Positions 32,830-41,516 of a stretch of 64,000 nucleotides of DNA are shown here, piece by piece. Made by a program: the position numbers and the translations under genes. The notes under the pieces are model-generated. The model was not told the origin of the DNA. It searched no databases and saw nothing but the letters and a program-made list of their open reading frames with translations. The DNA comes from UM-FILTER-38-24 sp041663205 (GTDB lineage Bacteria > Patescibacteriota > Gracilibacteria > UBA1369 > LOWO2-01-FULL-3), in contig JBAZQZ010000004.1 in NCBI GenBank assembly GCA_041663205.1, positions 18,111-82,110 on the forward strand, in the 5' to 3' direction. How positions within the stretch are numbered: the first letter of the stretch is position 1; every line of letters starts with the position of its first letter.

Positions 32830-33087
32830 ATGAGATCAATTTTGAGTATTTCTTTACCCGCTGAAAAAAAGGCTGAAATTGAAAAAAGGGCTAAAAAAGC
32901 CGGAAAGACCGTAAGTTCATACGTGATGGACATCATTGATTTTGAGATGAATATGATTTCCGAGGATGAGCTTGTGGAAATGGTGAAGCAGTCCGAAGCC
33001 GCTTATGCTGCCGGAAAAACAAAAGTTCTTTCCAGTTTGTCCGAATTAATGACTAAAAATGCAAATAAAAAAAATTCATTATTATGA
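32830..33087 (+). CDS. Ribbon-helix-helix antitoxin
   Basis: An 85-residue protein with an RHH N-terminus (MRSILSISLPAEKKAEIEKR with KKAGKTVSSYVMDII) and a C-terminal toxin-wrapping region. It overlaps the toxin gene by 29 bp, and the pair of operator copies upstream fits autoregulation. Confidence 0.85.
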   Translation: MRSILSISLPAEKKAEIEKRAKKAGKTVSSYVMDIIDFEMNMISEDELVEMVKQSEAAYAAGKTKVLSSLSELMTKNANKKNSLL

Positions 33088-33325
33088 GGTTTTCGAAAAA
33101 CAGTTTGAATCTTTGCCTGCTCAGATAAAGACAAAAGCCGTTAAGAAAGAATTGCTTTTAAGAGAAAATCCTTTTCACCCATCCTTAAGGCTTCACAAGC
33201 TAAAAGGCAGGCTTGATGGACATTGGAGTATTTACATAGACATGAAATATCGGTTGATATTTAGGATTATCGACAAGGAAACTGTTTTGTTCCACAGTAT
33301 CGGCACTCATGCGATTTACGACTAA
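33059..33325 (+). CDS. RelE/ParE-superfamily toxin
   Basis: An 88-residue toxin with an N-terminal helical hairpin (EKQFESLPAQIKTKAVKKEL), HPSLRLHKLKGRLDGHWSIY and the core YRLIFRIIDKETVLFHSIGTH ending with HAIYD. It resembles YafQ/RelE-type mRNA interferases; the C-terminal His-x-Tyr could be catalytic. It overlaps the antitoxin gene. Confidence 0.85.
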   Translation: MQIKKIHYYEVFEKQFESLPAQIKTKAVKKELLLRENPFHPSLRLHKLKGRLDGHWSIYIDMKYRLIFRIIDKETVLFHSIGTHAIYD

Positions 33326-33338
33326 ATTTAGAGCGGAT

Positions 33339-34535
33339 TTAATTCTTAACTACGTGAGTTAGGTCTATATCTTCTTTTGGTGGCGGAGTAAAGCCTTCGG
33401 GGAATTTTGTATTCCCATCGTGATTTATTCTTTTCATTTTTTTTGCTTCTGCCAAGTTTGCCCCCTCCAGGTTGGCGTAGCTCAGATCTACTACGTCAAG
33501 AGTGGCTCCTGTTAAATCGGCGTTTCTTAGGTCGGCAGACTGGAGATCAACGACGTGCATGGTTGCTCCTGTCAGATCGGCTTCCTGAAGATCGGTTACA
33601 AACATATGTCCGTATATAATTTTCGCCCCCTTAAGTTTTGCCCCTCTCATTCTTGCATCTTGGAAGTTCCCTCTGTCCACAAGATGGGCTCCTTCCATGT
33701 TTGCCCCCTCTAGGTTTGCCTGGAAAAAGTCTGCGTGAGATAAACAGGCGTTTTTAAGGTCGGCTCCGCGTAAATCAGCATGCCGAAAAACTATCCGGTC
33801 TGTAAATTGAACTGATGATTCTCTCTTTTCTTTTTTCCATGCGTCGCCTCTGGCCTCCCAGCTGGAGTAGGCACTTGCCATGAGCTCCATGGGGTCTGTT
33901 TCTCCTTCTACCCTTTTGAAGTTGAAGGCATTCGCCATATTTGCTCCTTTCATTCGTGCCGTCCAAAAGTTGGCATTTGCTATATTTGCTCCGCTGAGAT
34001 TTGCCTCTTCCATTTCAGTATGTTCAAACTTTGCGTCTTCCAGATTTGCTCCGCTGAGATTGGCTCTGTTTAACTTGGCGCGTTCTAAGTTTACCCCCTT
34101 AAGGTTCACCCCGCTAAGCTCCGCTCCCTCTAAATTTGGGGATTTCCATACCAAGATGACTTCCCTTTGAGAATTGGCTCCCGGATTCAGATAACCCATT
34201 AGCCTTAGTCTTTTTCTTAAGGCGTTGAATTCCTTCACTTTCCCCTCTTTCAGTAATTGATACCCTTTTCTGTTGAGAATTTCTTCTTTCGCTTCTGCTC
34301 TTGCCTTCGCTTCTTCTTTGGATGGTGCGTCTTCTATGTCCTCGGAGTTTTCGTCTTCAACTTCCCCTGCGACTTCTTTGGCTGCCGCAGCTGTTGCTGT
34401 TGTTGTAGCGGCGACATGTACGTCAACTATGGCGTCCGGAGCGGGGGCTACTTCCGGAAGGGCTACTTCCGGAAGGGCTACTTCCGGAATAGCTACTTCT
34501 TCGACGTGTTGATCTTCTCCTGGTAATGTTCCCAT
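33339..34535 (-). CDS. Pentapeptide-repeat protein
   Basis: A 398-residue protein. The N-terminus (1-90) is Pro/Ala/Glu-rich and contains three copies of a six-residue block (EVALPE) encoded by 18-nt repeats at about 34443-34497. Residues about 130-200 and 250-370 are pentapeptide repeats of the A(D/N)LxX type (LSGVNLKGVNLERAKLNRAN, NADLTGATLDVVDLSYANLE), which fold as a right-handed quadrilateral beta helix. A charged segment (210-245) splits the two tracts. There is no signal peptide. Some such proteins mimic DNA to protect gyrase, but most have unknown roles. The promoter contains a G tract that could switch expression. Confidence 0.88.
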   Translation of the reverse strand: MGTLPGEDQHVEEVAIPEVALPEVALPEVAPAPDAIVDVHVAATTTATAAAAKEVAGEVEDENSEDIEDAPSKEEAKARAEAKEEILNRKGYQLLKEGKVKEFNALRKRLRLMGYLNPGANSQREVILVWKSPNLEGAELSGVNLKGVNLERAKLNRANLSGANLEDAKFEHTEMEEANLSGANIANANFWTARMKGANMANAFNFKRVEGETDPMELMASAYSSWEARGDAWKKEKRESSVQFTDRIVFRHADLRGADLKNACLSHADFFQANLEGANMEGAHLVDRGNFQDARMRGAKLKGAKIIYGHMFVTDLQEADLTGATMHVVDLQSADLRNADLTGATLDVVDLSYANLEGANLAEAKKMKRINHDGNTKFPEGFTPPPKEDIDLTHVVKN

Positions 34536-34567
34536 AATTTCGTAGTTTAAATTATATTGAGTTTTTT

Positions 34568-34597
34568 ATTGTAACACTATTTCCCCCCCCCCGTCAA
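34568..34597 (-). promoter_or_regulatory. Promoter with poly-G spacer (possible phase variation)
   Basis: On the minus strand, TTGACG (34592-34597) and TACAAT (34568-34573) are 18 bp apart, and the spacer begins with nine Gs (a run of ten including the last base of the -35). Slippage by one base would change the spacer to 17 or 19. Confidence 0.65.
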
Positions 34598-34668
34598 GCC
34601 TGGAAGTTTTGCTCGTGTTTTTTGCCTTGTTGTGGTAGTATCTTCCCGCAATTATATTGTGTTTTTTT

Positions 34669-35976
34669 ATGAAAAAATTTTTTAAGGAAATAGTGCTTTT
34701 TATCCTGAAGAGGCTGGCTATCGACAGGATGAAAAAGTTTACCGGGAAGGTGATTGCCGTGACGGGATCGGCGGGAAAAACCAGCACCAAAGATGCGATT
34801 TTTACGGTTTTGAATACTCAGTTTAAAGTGAGGAGGAATGAAAAAAGCATGAATTCGGAGTTTGGCTTGCTTCTCACGATTTTGGATATTCCGAGCGGGT
34901 ACTCTTCGGCGTTGACGTGGTCTTGGTTGCTTCTCAAAGCGGCGTTCAATTCGCTTTTCAAGGATCACAGTGAAATTTTGCTTTTGGAATATGGCGTGGA
35001 CAAGCCGAAGGACATGGATTTTTTGACTTCCGTGGCTCGTCCGGACATTGCGATTATGACAAATATTTATCCGGTGCATTTGGACGAAAATCAATTTAAA
35101 AATGTTGAGGAAATTCTTCAGGAAAAGTCGAAAATTGCGCATGCTTTAAAGGAGGGCGGAAAATTGATTTTGAACATAGACAATCCGCTTTTGTATGATT
35201 TTGTTAAAAATTGGGAGAAGAAAGGAGTTGTCACTTTCGGAAAAAATGAAGAAGCGGATTATCTGCTTTCTTCAGCCAAAACTTCGCTTGGGGGTGTGAG
35301 TTTTATGATTACGCATCATGACATTAAAATGCAGGTTTCCGCGCCGATAGTCGGGAATTATCAGTGTTATGTCCTTACTCCCGCGATAATTTGCGCCGAT
35401 CTTTTTGGAGTTCCTTTGCAAAACGCTCTTAATACTTTGACGAAATTCAGGCTTCCGCCGGGTAGAATGAATGTGATTGACGGGATAAACGGGTCGACGA
35501 TTTTGGACGGTTCGTATAATGCTTCGCCGGAGGTTGTGAAAGAGGCCTTGAAGGTTCTTCGAGATGTCGCGAAAGAGGCCGATAGCGGCTTGAAGAAGGG
35601 CGAAACCCCTCACAGAAGAATTGCCGTTTTGGGGAATATGAATGAGCTTGGCGATGATGCGAGGACATTGCATGAAATGGTCGGAGCGGAGGTGAAAGAG
35701 AGTGCGGATGTGCTTATAACCGTCGGCGGGAATGCGAAATTGATTGGCGAAATCGCGCTGGGGAAAGGCATGGACGAGAATAGTGTGTTTTATTTTGCGA
35801 CCGCGCTTGAGGCGGCGGATTTTTTCAAAAAGAAAATTCAGGAAGGGGATATAATTTTGGTGAAAGGTTCTCAAAACAATGTGCGTTTGGAAAAATTCGT
35901 GAAAGAAATTATGGTGTCCCCCGAGGACGCGAAAAAGCTTTTGGTAAGGCAAGAAAAGGTTTGGGAGAAACTGTAA
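34669..35976 (+). CDS. murF: UDP-N-acetylmuramoyl-tripeptide-D-Ala-D-Ala ligase-like (MurF)
   Basis: Mur ligase of 435 residues; MurF adds D-Ala-D-Ala to the peptidoglycan precursor. The ATP loop is VTGSAGKTSTKDAI (31-44). NEKSMNSEFGL and the LLEYGVDKPKDMDFL region match MurF, followed by VHLDENQFKNVEEI and the C-terminal DGSYNASPEVVKEALKVL and GNMNELGDDARTLHE. An N-terminal helix (KEIVLFILKRLAI) replaces part of the usual UDP-binding domain, so it is shorter than typical MurF and may act on a related substrate. ATG 34669 is preceded by TGGTAGTAT (34633-34641). Confidence 0.85.
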   Translation: MKKFFKEIVLFILKRLAIDRMKKFTGKVIAVTGSAGKTSTKDAIFTVLNTQFKVRRNEKSMNSEFGLLLTILDIPSGYSSALTWSWLLLKAAFNSLFKDHSEILLLEYGVDKPKDMDFLTSVARPDIAIMTNIYPVHLDENQFKNVEEILQEKSKIAHALKEGGKLILNIDNPLLYDFVKNWEKKGVVTFGKNEEADYLLSSAKTSLGGVSFMITHHDIKMQVSAPIVGNYQCYVLTPAIICADLFGVPLQNALNTLTKFRLPPGRMNVIDGINGSTILDGSYNASPEVVKEALKVLRDVAKEADSGLKKGETPHRRIAVLGNMNELGDDARTLHEMVGAEVKESADVLITVGGNAKLIGEIALGKGMDENSVFYFATALEAADFFKKKIQEGDIILVKGSQNNVRLEKFVKEIMVSPEDAKKLLVRQEKVWEKL

Positions 35977-35986
35977 AAAAGGGCTT

Positions 35987-36889
35987 ATGAAATATAATTG
36001 GTCGATAATCGGACACGAAAGACAGCTTCAAATGATTGAGGCGGATATTTTGAGCGGGAATGTTTTTCACGCGTATCTTTTGGCCGGGCCAAACAGTGTC
36101 GGGAAAAATACGGTTGCGAAAAAAATGGCCGGGATTTTGCAATGTTCGAATGATTTTTGTCACACTTGCCCGACATGTTTGCAGGTTGAGAAAGGCGGGC
36201 ATCTGGACACGGTCGAAATGATTGACGATAAAGAGTCGATAAAAATCGACGATGTTCGAAAAATTATTGAGAGATGCAATATGACGAGGCAGGCGAATTA
36301 CAAGATTTTTTTGATTCAGACAATCGAAAGAATGACTGTGGAAGCCGCAAACAGCTTTTTGAAAATGTTGGAGGAGCCGCCGGAGCGTACGCTTTTTATT
36401 TTGACGACAAATAATGTCAGGGCTGTTTTGCCGACAATTATTTCGAGAGTCAGAGTTGTGAATTTTGCGCCAGTTTCCGCCGGATATCTTGAGAAAAAAC
36501 TTCGCGAACTTTATCCGCAACATGAAGAAGACACCATTAAAAAAGTGAGTGTTTTTTCTCTTGGAAAAACCGGGAAGGCCGTCAATCTCATGGAAAATCC
36601 CGGAGAACTCGCCAATTATATCAAGGCTTATAGCGATGTGATGTTTTTTTTGGAACACAGAAGCATTGCCGACAGATTTTCTTACGTGAGCGATATTGCT
36701 GAAGACGAAGGCAAAATCGAGGTGTTTGTCAGTATTTTGTCGAATGTTTTGAGAAGTAAAATTTTGGACGGGGAAAATGTCGACGAGCATATAGATACAG
36801 TTTTGAGAATCGACGAGGCGATGACTTTGATCAAAAAAAATGTGAATTTAAAATTGGTATTGGAAAATTTGATGCTTTCTTTAAAATAA
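35987..36889 (+). CDS. holB: DNA polymerase III delta' clamp-loader subunit
   Basis: AAA+ protein of 300 residues that helps load the beta clamp. The P-loop is GPNSVGKNT (34-42) and the zinc site comprises Cys53, Cys58, Cys61 and Cys64. EAANSFLKMLEEPPERTLFI and the sensor region TTNNVRAVLPTIISR match the DnaX/HolB family. It follows murF by 10 nt. Because it retains a Walker A motif, it could instead be a DnaX-like subunit, but its size fits delta'. Confidence 0.9.
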   Translation: MKYNWSIIGHERQLQMIEADILSGNVFHAYLLAGPNSVGKNTVAKKMAGILQCSNDFCHTCPTCLQVEKGGHLDTVEMIDDKESIKIDDVRKIIERCNMTRQANYKIFLIQTIERMTVEAANSFLKMLEEPPERTLFILTTNNVRAVLPTIISRVRVVNFAPVSAGYLEKKLRELYPQHEEDTIKKVSVFSLGKTGKAVNLMENPGELANYIKAYSDVMFFLEHRSIADRFSYVSDIAEDEGKIEVFVSILSNVLRSKILDGENVDEHIDTVLRIDEAMTLIKKNVNLKLVLENLMLSLK

Positions 36890-36893
36890 AACT

Positions 36894-37637
36894 ATGTGGA
36901 CTTATCTTTTATTGTTTTTGAGTATTTCGGTTTTTATCGGGGTTTTTGCGTACAGGGCTTACGCTTTGAATGTTAAAAAAAACACCCCGCCTCCCGAGAA
37001 AAAATCGCTTATAGACGAGGAGACTTCGGATCTTGATGAAAATAAAAAACTTTCGAAACAGGAAAAAATCGATGTTTTTGCGTTGTGCGACAAGGCTGAT
37101 ATAAAACTCAAGGTCGGAGAGGAAGACGAGGCGATAAAACTGCTTGTGCAAGCCATGGCTATTGATCCTGCGAATACTACAGCTCAGCAAAAACTTGCGA
37201 TGCTTTATATGCAAAAACAAATGTATTCGGCGGCGGCGGCGCTTTTCAAGCAACTTGGCGAAATTACAAATGAGGCCGTTCATTATAGCAATCTTGGTTT
37301 GGCGCTTTACCAACAGCAGGAGTTTGAGGCGGCAAAAGAGGCTTATCAAAGAGCTGTCGTGCTGGATCCTTCCCGCCCGCAGAGATTTGTCAGTCTTGCT
37401 CAGGTTTACAGAAGTTTGGACCAAAGTTCAAACGCTCTTGTCGCGGCGAATAAGGCTTCTGAAATGGATCCTGAAAATATTGATTTTTTGTTTTTGATAG
37501 CGGATTTGCAAATGGATTCCAAGAATTACGAGGAATCTTTGAATGCTTTGAAAAAAATTCTGGAGCTTGACCCGGCGAATTCCGAGGCAAAAACTTATAT
37601 AAGGAAAGTGAAAAAAACGGCCGGCGAGGAGGCTTAA
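36894..37637 (+). CDS. TPR-repeat membrane-anchored protein
   Basis: A 247-residue protein with one N-terminal membrane helix (about 3-23), a basic/acidic linker and about five tetratricopeptide repeats (for example EAIKLLVQAMAIDPANTTAQ, AKEAYQRAVVLDPSRPQR and ALVAANKASEMDPENIDFLF). TPRs mediate protein-protein contacts; the partner is unknown. It lies 4 nt after holB and its stop abuts the convergent vanW-like gene. Confidence 0.88.
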   Translation: MWTYLLLFLSISVFIGVFAYRAYALNVKKNTPPPEKKSLIDEETSDLDENKKLSKQEKIDVFALCDKADIKLKVGEEDEAIKLLVQAMAIDPANTTAQQKLAMLYMQKQMYSAAAALFKQLGEITNEAVHYSNLGLALYQQQEFEAAKEAYQRAVVLDPSRPQRFVSLAQVYRSLDQSSNALVAANKASEMDPENIDFLFLIADLQMDSKNYEESLNALKKILELDPANSEAKTYIRKVKKTAGEEA

Positions 37638-39416
37638 TCACTCGATGATAGAGGAATCTTTTGAATTCCCCGAGTCTCCGACGAGGATTTTGTTTGGAAC
37701 GGCTTTGTAGTGTGTCGCTATTTTTTCTTCTTTTTTCGTGCCGTCTTTGAGTGTGATTATTCTTTCCCATAAAACGTCGAAGCCTGTGTGCGCTTTTTCA
37801 ACCTGTTTGGTTTCGCCTTCGGGCAGATCTTTTGTCTTTTCGTAGACCGTTTCGCCCGGATATTTGTACCCGGAAATTTTCGGGCCCTTCATTTCAACAA
37901 CTCTACCGTCGGAAGTCCCGTAGAAAATGAAATAAAGCTCGTTGTCTTTGTCCACATACGTCTGCACTAAAATCGAGTTTTTTGTGTCGTTTAAAAATTT
38001 CAAATCCGCGCCTCCGAGGTAGATTGTGGCGTCAAGTCCGTGCCCCAAAACCTGGGAATAATATGAAACCGCATAGGTGTGTTCGTTTCTTTCAACCACC
38101 GGAAGTCCCGCAAAAAGTATCGCTCTGTACATTGTTGTCGAGACCTGGCAAATCCCTCCGCCGTATTCCGGAATCGTTCCTTCGGGCTTTATTACGAGCT
38201 CTTTTCTGTATCCTGTCGAGCCGTCCACTTTCCCGAGGTTTTTGTTAAACGAAAATGTTTCGTCCGGTTTTATCAGTTTGCCGTTAAATTTTGATGCGCC
38301 CGTTTTTATGTTGTATTTTCTGTTTGTCGGTGAGCCGTAATATGAAGTGTGGCCTACACTAAGCCGTTCTTTTATTCCCAATTTTTGGAGATCTTCGGAA
38401 ACCGTAATTAGCGGGATTATTTTTTCCACGGGAATTTCCACCTCCTCTTTTTGTTCGTTTATCGCGTTTTCAAAATCCGCCAAAAGCAAATCTCTTTGAA
38501 TTTTCATTCCGTCTTTTCCCACCCCTTCCATAACAACTTCTCCCTTTTCATCCGTTTTAATACTTACATCATCGGGCTTTACATCAAGCCATTTTGAAAT
38601 TTCCGCGTCCAAAAATTCATTTAAGCGTTCTTCTTTTATCGTCACGGCAATGAATTCTTTTTCTTCCTTGTTCTCCCTCCACTCAAAACCAACCCAATCC
38701 AAATGTTTTAAAGGTTTTACATACCAATTGTCTCTGTAAACAGGGTCTTTCAGGGTTATTGTGTTTGCGAGTTTTTCGACCATTGCGGGTCTTTCTTTTT
38801 CGATATCTTCTTTGTTTTTATCGGGCGGGGACGGCGAAATTTCTATTTTTAAATCCGGCGCGGCGAGTGTTTTTGTTGATTCTTCTATTCCTTTAATCAG
38901 TTTTTCTTCTTTTACTTTGTATCCCGCGGTTCCTTCTTTTACCAGTAAATTATTTTTTTCGTCTATGTAAAAAATGGCTGAAACAGGATAAAACTCCTTG
39001 ATTCCCAGTTTTTCCTCGAGCTCTTTTATTAATTTTTTTCGGTCTGTTTTTACCAATAAAAATTTTTCCTCCCCTTTTGTTGAAAAATCCGGAAGTATTT
39101 TACTTTTCGATTCTATTGTTTTTAATCCTTCCAAGGTTTCTTTCGTCAAAAATTCGACGCCCAAATTTTTCATTGTGCTTGTTCCCGTTTTTTCTTTGAC
39201 TGAAATTTTTATTTTTTTATTCAGAAAATTTTCTTCCGCTTTCAGGATTTCTTTTTCCGCGGATTCTTTCGTCAAAAAGCCGACTTTTACGCCTGAAATT
39301 ACCGTTCCCCTCGGGAGTTTCCCGTCCAAATAAATTCTTGCGCCCAAAATCGCCGCCGCAAAAAATATTCCGGAAATTACCCCGACAAAAACAGACAGTA
39401 TGATTTTTTTAAACAT
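37638..39416 (-). CDS. VanW-family protein with peptidoglycan-binding domains
   Basis: A 592-residue protein with an N-terminal membrane anchor (about 4-28), two PG_binding_4-type regions (about 40-330) and a VanW domain (about 355-490) with YNIKTGASKFNG, TFSFNKNLG, EYGGGICQVSTTMYRAILFA and HTYAVSYYSQVLGHGLDAT. A C-terminal G5-like extension follows. The family is widespread in Gram-positive and CPR cell walls; its enzymatic role is not established. Last gene of the rny-ytxH-vanW group. Confidence 0.9.
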   Translation of the reverse strand: MFKKIILSVFVGVISGIFFAAAILGARIYLDGKLPRGTVISGVKVGFLTKESAEKEILKAEENFLNKKIKISVKEKTGTSTMKNLGVEFLTKETLEGLKTIESKSKILPDFSTKGEEKFLLVKTDRKKLIKELEEKLGIKEFYPVSAIFYIDEKNNLLVKEGTAGYKVKEEKLIKGIEESTKTLAAPDLKIEISPSPPDKNKEDIEKERPAMVEKLANTITLKDPVYRDNWYVKPLKHLDWVGFEWRENKEEKEFIAVTIKEERLNEFLDAEISKWLDVKPDDVSIKTDEKGEVVMEGVGKDGMKIQRDLLLADFENAINEQKEEVEIPVEKIIPLITVSEDLQKLGIKERLSVGHTSYYGSPTNRKYNIKTGASKFNGKLIKPDETFSFNKNLGKVDGSTGYRKELVIKPEGTIPEYGGGICQVSTTMYRAILFAGLPVVERNEHTYAVSYYSQVLGHGLDATIYLGGADLKFLNDTKNSILVQTYVDKDNELYFIFYGTSDGRVVEMKGPKISGYKYPGETVYEKTKDLPEGETKQVEKAHTGFDVLWERIITLKDGTKKEEKIATHYKAVPNKILVGDSGNSKDSSIIE

Positions 39417-39428
39417 TTTTATTTATTT

Positions 39429-39644
39429 CTATTTTTTTCTAAAAAGGTGTGCGAGTTTATGTAGAAATGAAAATGATTTTTCTTTCGCTTTTGACGCCGC
39501 CTGCATCAAATCTTTTCTTGTTTCAGAGCCTTTCTTAGGCGCCAATGACGCCCCCAGAATCGAGCCTATCGCCCCTCCGACTATCGCTCCCATCACAACC
39601 TTGTCCAGTATTCTCAAGCCTTCTTCTTTTTTTTCTTCCGACAT
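39429..39644 (-). CDS. YtxH-domain small protein
   Basis: A 71-residue protein with one glycine-rich hydrophobic helix (VVMGAIVGGAIGSILGASLA) followed by PKKGSETRKDL, the YtxH signature, and a basic tail. Function unknown; linked to stress in other bacteria. It sits 10 nt behind rny and 12 nt before the VanW gene. Confidence 0.85.
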   Translation of the reverse strand: MSEEKKEEGLRILDKVVMGAIVGGAIGSILGASLAPKKGSETRKDLMQAASKAKEKSFSFLHKLAHLFRKK

Positions 39645-39654
39645 ATTGGGTTTA

Positions 39655-41202
39655 TTATTTTGTTGGAGACGCTACGTCTGTTTTTTCCATTTTCCTGATA
39701 ATGTTAACTCTTATTTTTCCCGGGTAAACAACATTTTCTTCTATTTTTCTTGCGAGATTTTTCGCTACTTGTTCCATCTCGGCGTCTTTTGTTTTTTCCG
39801 GATCAACAAAGGCTCTTATATCTCTGCCGGCGGACATTATAAATGATTTTTGTATTTCGTTGAATGTTTTTATCGTGTCGTCTATTTGTTGTATTCTGTC
39901 GGCGTAACTATATCTTGATTCCTGTCTTGCGCCCGGCCTTCCGGCGGAAACCGCGTCCGCGGCTTTTACCATCAACGCTTCCGGTGTTTTTTGTTTTTCC
40001 GCGTCGTGATGAGCCCAGGCCGCATTCACCTCTTCTTCCGAGAATCCGTATTTTTCCATAAGCTCTTTTGTGAGTTTGTCGTGCGCGTCTTTTGCTCCCG
40101 GTTCCTGGTCGATCGCTTTACCCAGATCGTGTAAAAATCCACTTATTTTACATAACTCTATATTTAAACCGATTTCGCTTCCAAGCATTATCGCGACCCA
40201 TCCGACCTCCATCGAATGTTTCATTATGTTTTGTCCGTAGCTTGTTCGGTAAGACAATCTTCCTATTATTCTCGTCAGGTCTTTGTCTATTTTTTCAGGG
40301 TTTATTTTTAGTCTTTCCAGCGCCGCTTTCCCGATCCCATACAGTTCTTTGTCTACGTCGAGGGTGGCCGCTTTTATGGTTTTTAAAATAACGTCTTTTG
40401 TTATTTCCCCGGGGACCGCCATTAGTTTTTCTATTGCGACAGCGGCGATTCTTCTTGTGACCAAGTTAAACGCCGATACACTTATCGTGTTTGGGAGGTC
40501 ATTAAAAATAACAGCCACATCAAGTTGTTCCTCGAAAGCTTCAATATTTTTTCCGTTTTTCCCAACTATTTTCCCTTTTATAAAATCTTTTTGTACCGTT
40601 ATGTTTACGGATTTTGATTCAACAGATGTTGGAGATGAAATTCTTTGAATAACGTTTATCAGAATTTTTTGTGCGATTTTTTGCGCGTCCTCTTTTAATA
40701 ATTCTTCTTGTTTTGCAAGTCGCTCCGTCATCTCGTTTTCCAGGTTTCTCTTGTACCCCTCAAGGATTTCTTCTTTTTGTTTTTCTATCGTCTTCCCCGC
40801 TTTTTTTGATAAGTCTTCTGTTTGTTTCTTTTCCGTTCTTTTGATGGCTTCCTGCCTCCCTTGTGTTTCTTCTTGTTCCGCGGCAATTCTAAGCCTTAAT
40901 TCATTTAATCTTTCTTCTTTTTTTTGAAGGGATTTTTCTTTTGAAACCATCATTTCTTCTATTTTTTTGATTCTTTCTTGCCTTCTTTCTGTGTCTTCTT
41001 CCGAGGTCTTTTTGAAGTTGTCCACTTTTGCGAAAATTTCTTCTTTTATTTTGTCCGCCTCCTCTTTACTTTTTGTTAAAAGCTCGGCTGATTCTTTTTT
41101 CTTTTTCTCGACGTCTATCGCGTCGGTTCCTTTATAAAAGAAATATACCGCTCCGCCGCTTAAAACCAGCGCCGCCAAACTTATTAATATGTTTTGTGTC
41201 AT
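39655..41202 (-). CDS. rny: Ribonuclease Y
   Basis: Membrane-bound endoribonuclease that starts mRNA decay. The 515-residue protein has the N-terminal membrane helix (about 4-24), a long coiled coil (27-200), a KH domain with IVGKNGKNIEAFEE, and the HD domain with SGFLHDLGKAID and AWAHHDAEKQ, then the C-terminal domain. All expected parts are present and length is normal. Confidence 0.96.
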   Translation of the reverse strand: MTQNILISLAALVLSGGAVYFFYKGTDAIDVEKKKKESAELLTKSKEEADKIKEEIFAKVDNFKKTSEEDTERRQERIKKIEEMMVSKEKSLQKKEERLNELRLRIAAEQEETQGRQEAIKRTEKKQTEDLSKKAGKTIEKQKEEILEGYKRNLENEMTERLAKQEELLKEDAQKIAQKILINVIQRISSPTSVESKSVNITVQKDFIKGKIVGKNGKNIEAFEEQLDVAVIFNDLPNTISVSAFNLVTRRIAAVAIEKLMAVPGEITKDVILKTIKAATLDVDKELYGIGKAALERLKINPEKIDKDLTRIIGRLSYRTSYGQNIMKHSMEVGWVAIMLGSEIGLNIELCKISGFLHDLGKAIDQEPGAKDAHDKLTKELMEKYGFSEEEVNAAWAHHDAEKQKTPEALMVKAADAVSAGRPGARQESRYSYADRIQQIDDTIKTFNEIQKSFIMSAGRDIRAFVDPEKTKDAEMEQVAKNLARKIEENVVYPGKIRVNIIRKMEKTDVASPTK

Positions 41203-41244
41203 TTTTTTCGCTTTTTATTAAAACTCTTTAAATATTGCCGATGT

Positions 41245-41273
41245 ATTATACTTTATTGAAAACCATATGGCAA
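41245..41273 (-). promoter_or_regulatory. Promoter of the rny operon
   Basis: On the minus strand, TTGCCA (41268-41273) and TATAAT (41245-41250) are 17 bp apart. Confidence 0.65.
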
Positions 41274-41443
41274 AGTCTTGAAAAGGTTTTGCACAAAATC
41301 TGCACGGTTTTGTTTTGTTTTTATGGTTTGTTTTGGGGGTGTTTTTTGTTTTTTGGTTAAGTGGAGCGGTTTTCTTCGTTTGTGTTATTTACAATGTTTT
41401 TGGCGTGTCGACTAGTCTCTACTATTACTATTTAATATATATA

Positions 41444-41471
41444 TTGTTTATTAAAAATATTCTTATATAAT
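41444..41471 (+). promoter_or_regulatory. Promoter of dnaN
   Basis: TTGTTT (41444-41449) and TATAAT (41466-41471), 16-bp spacer, in an AT-rich segment. Confidence 0.5.
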
Positions 41472-41516
41472 ACAGGTGGGTTTTTAAAACTTTTGTATCA
41501 GGTTAATTTTAAACAT

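Larger units (their letters stand above)
41203..41516. other. Intergenic region between divergent rny and dnaN
   Basis: A 314-bp AT-rich gap holding the rny promoter, the dnaN promoter, an AT-only stretch (about 41421-41471) and the pair TTTTGCACA and TCTGCACGG near 41286-41305, which are weakly DnaA-box-like. I see no gene. It could be part of a replication origin, but dnaA is not adjacent and the boxes are poor. Confidence 0.5.
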
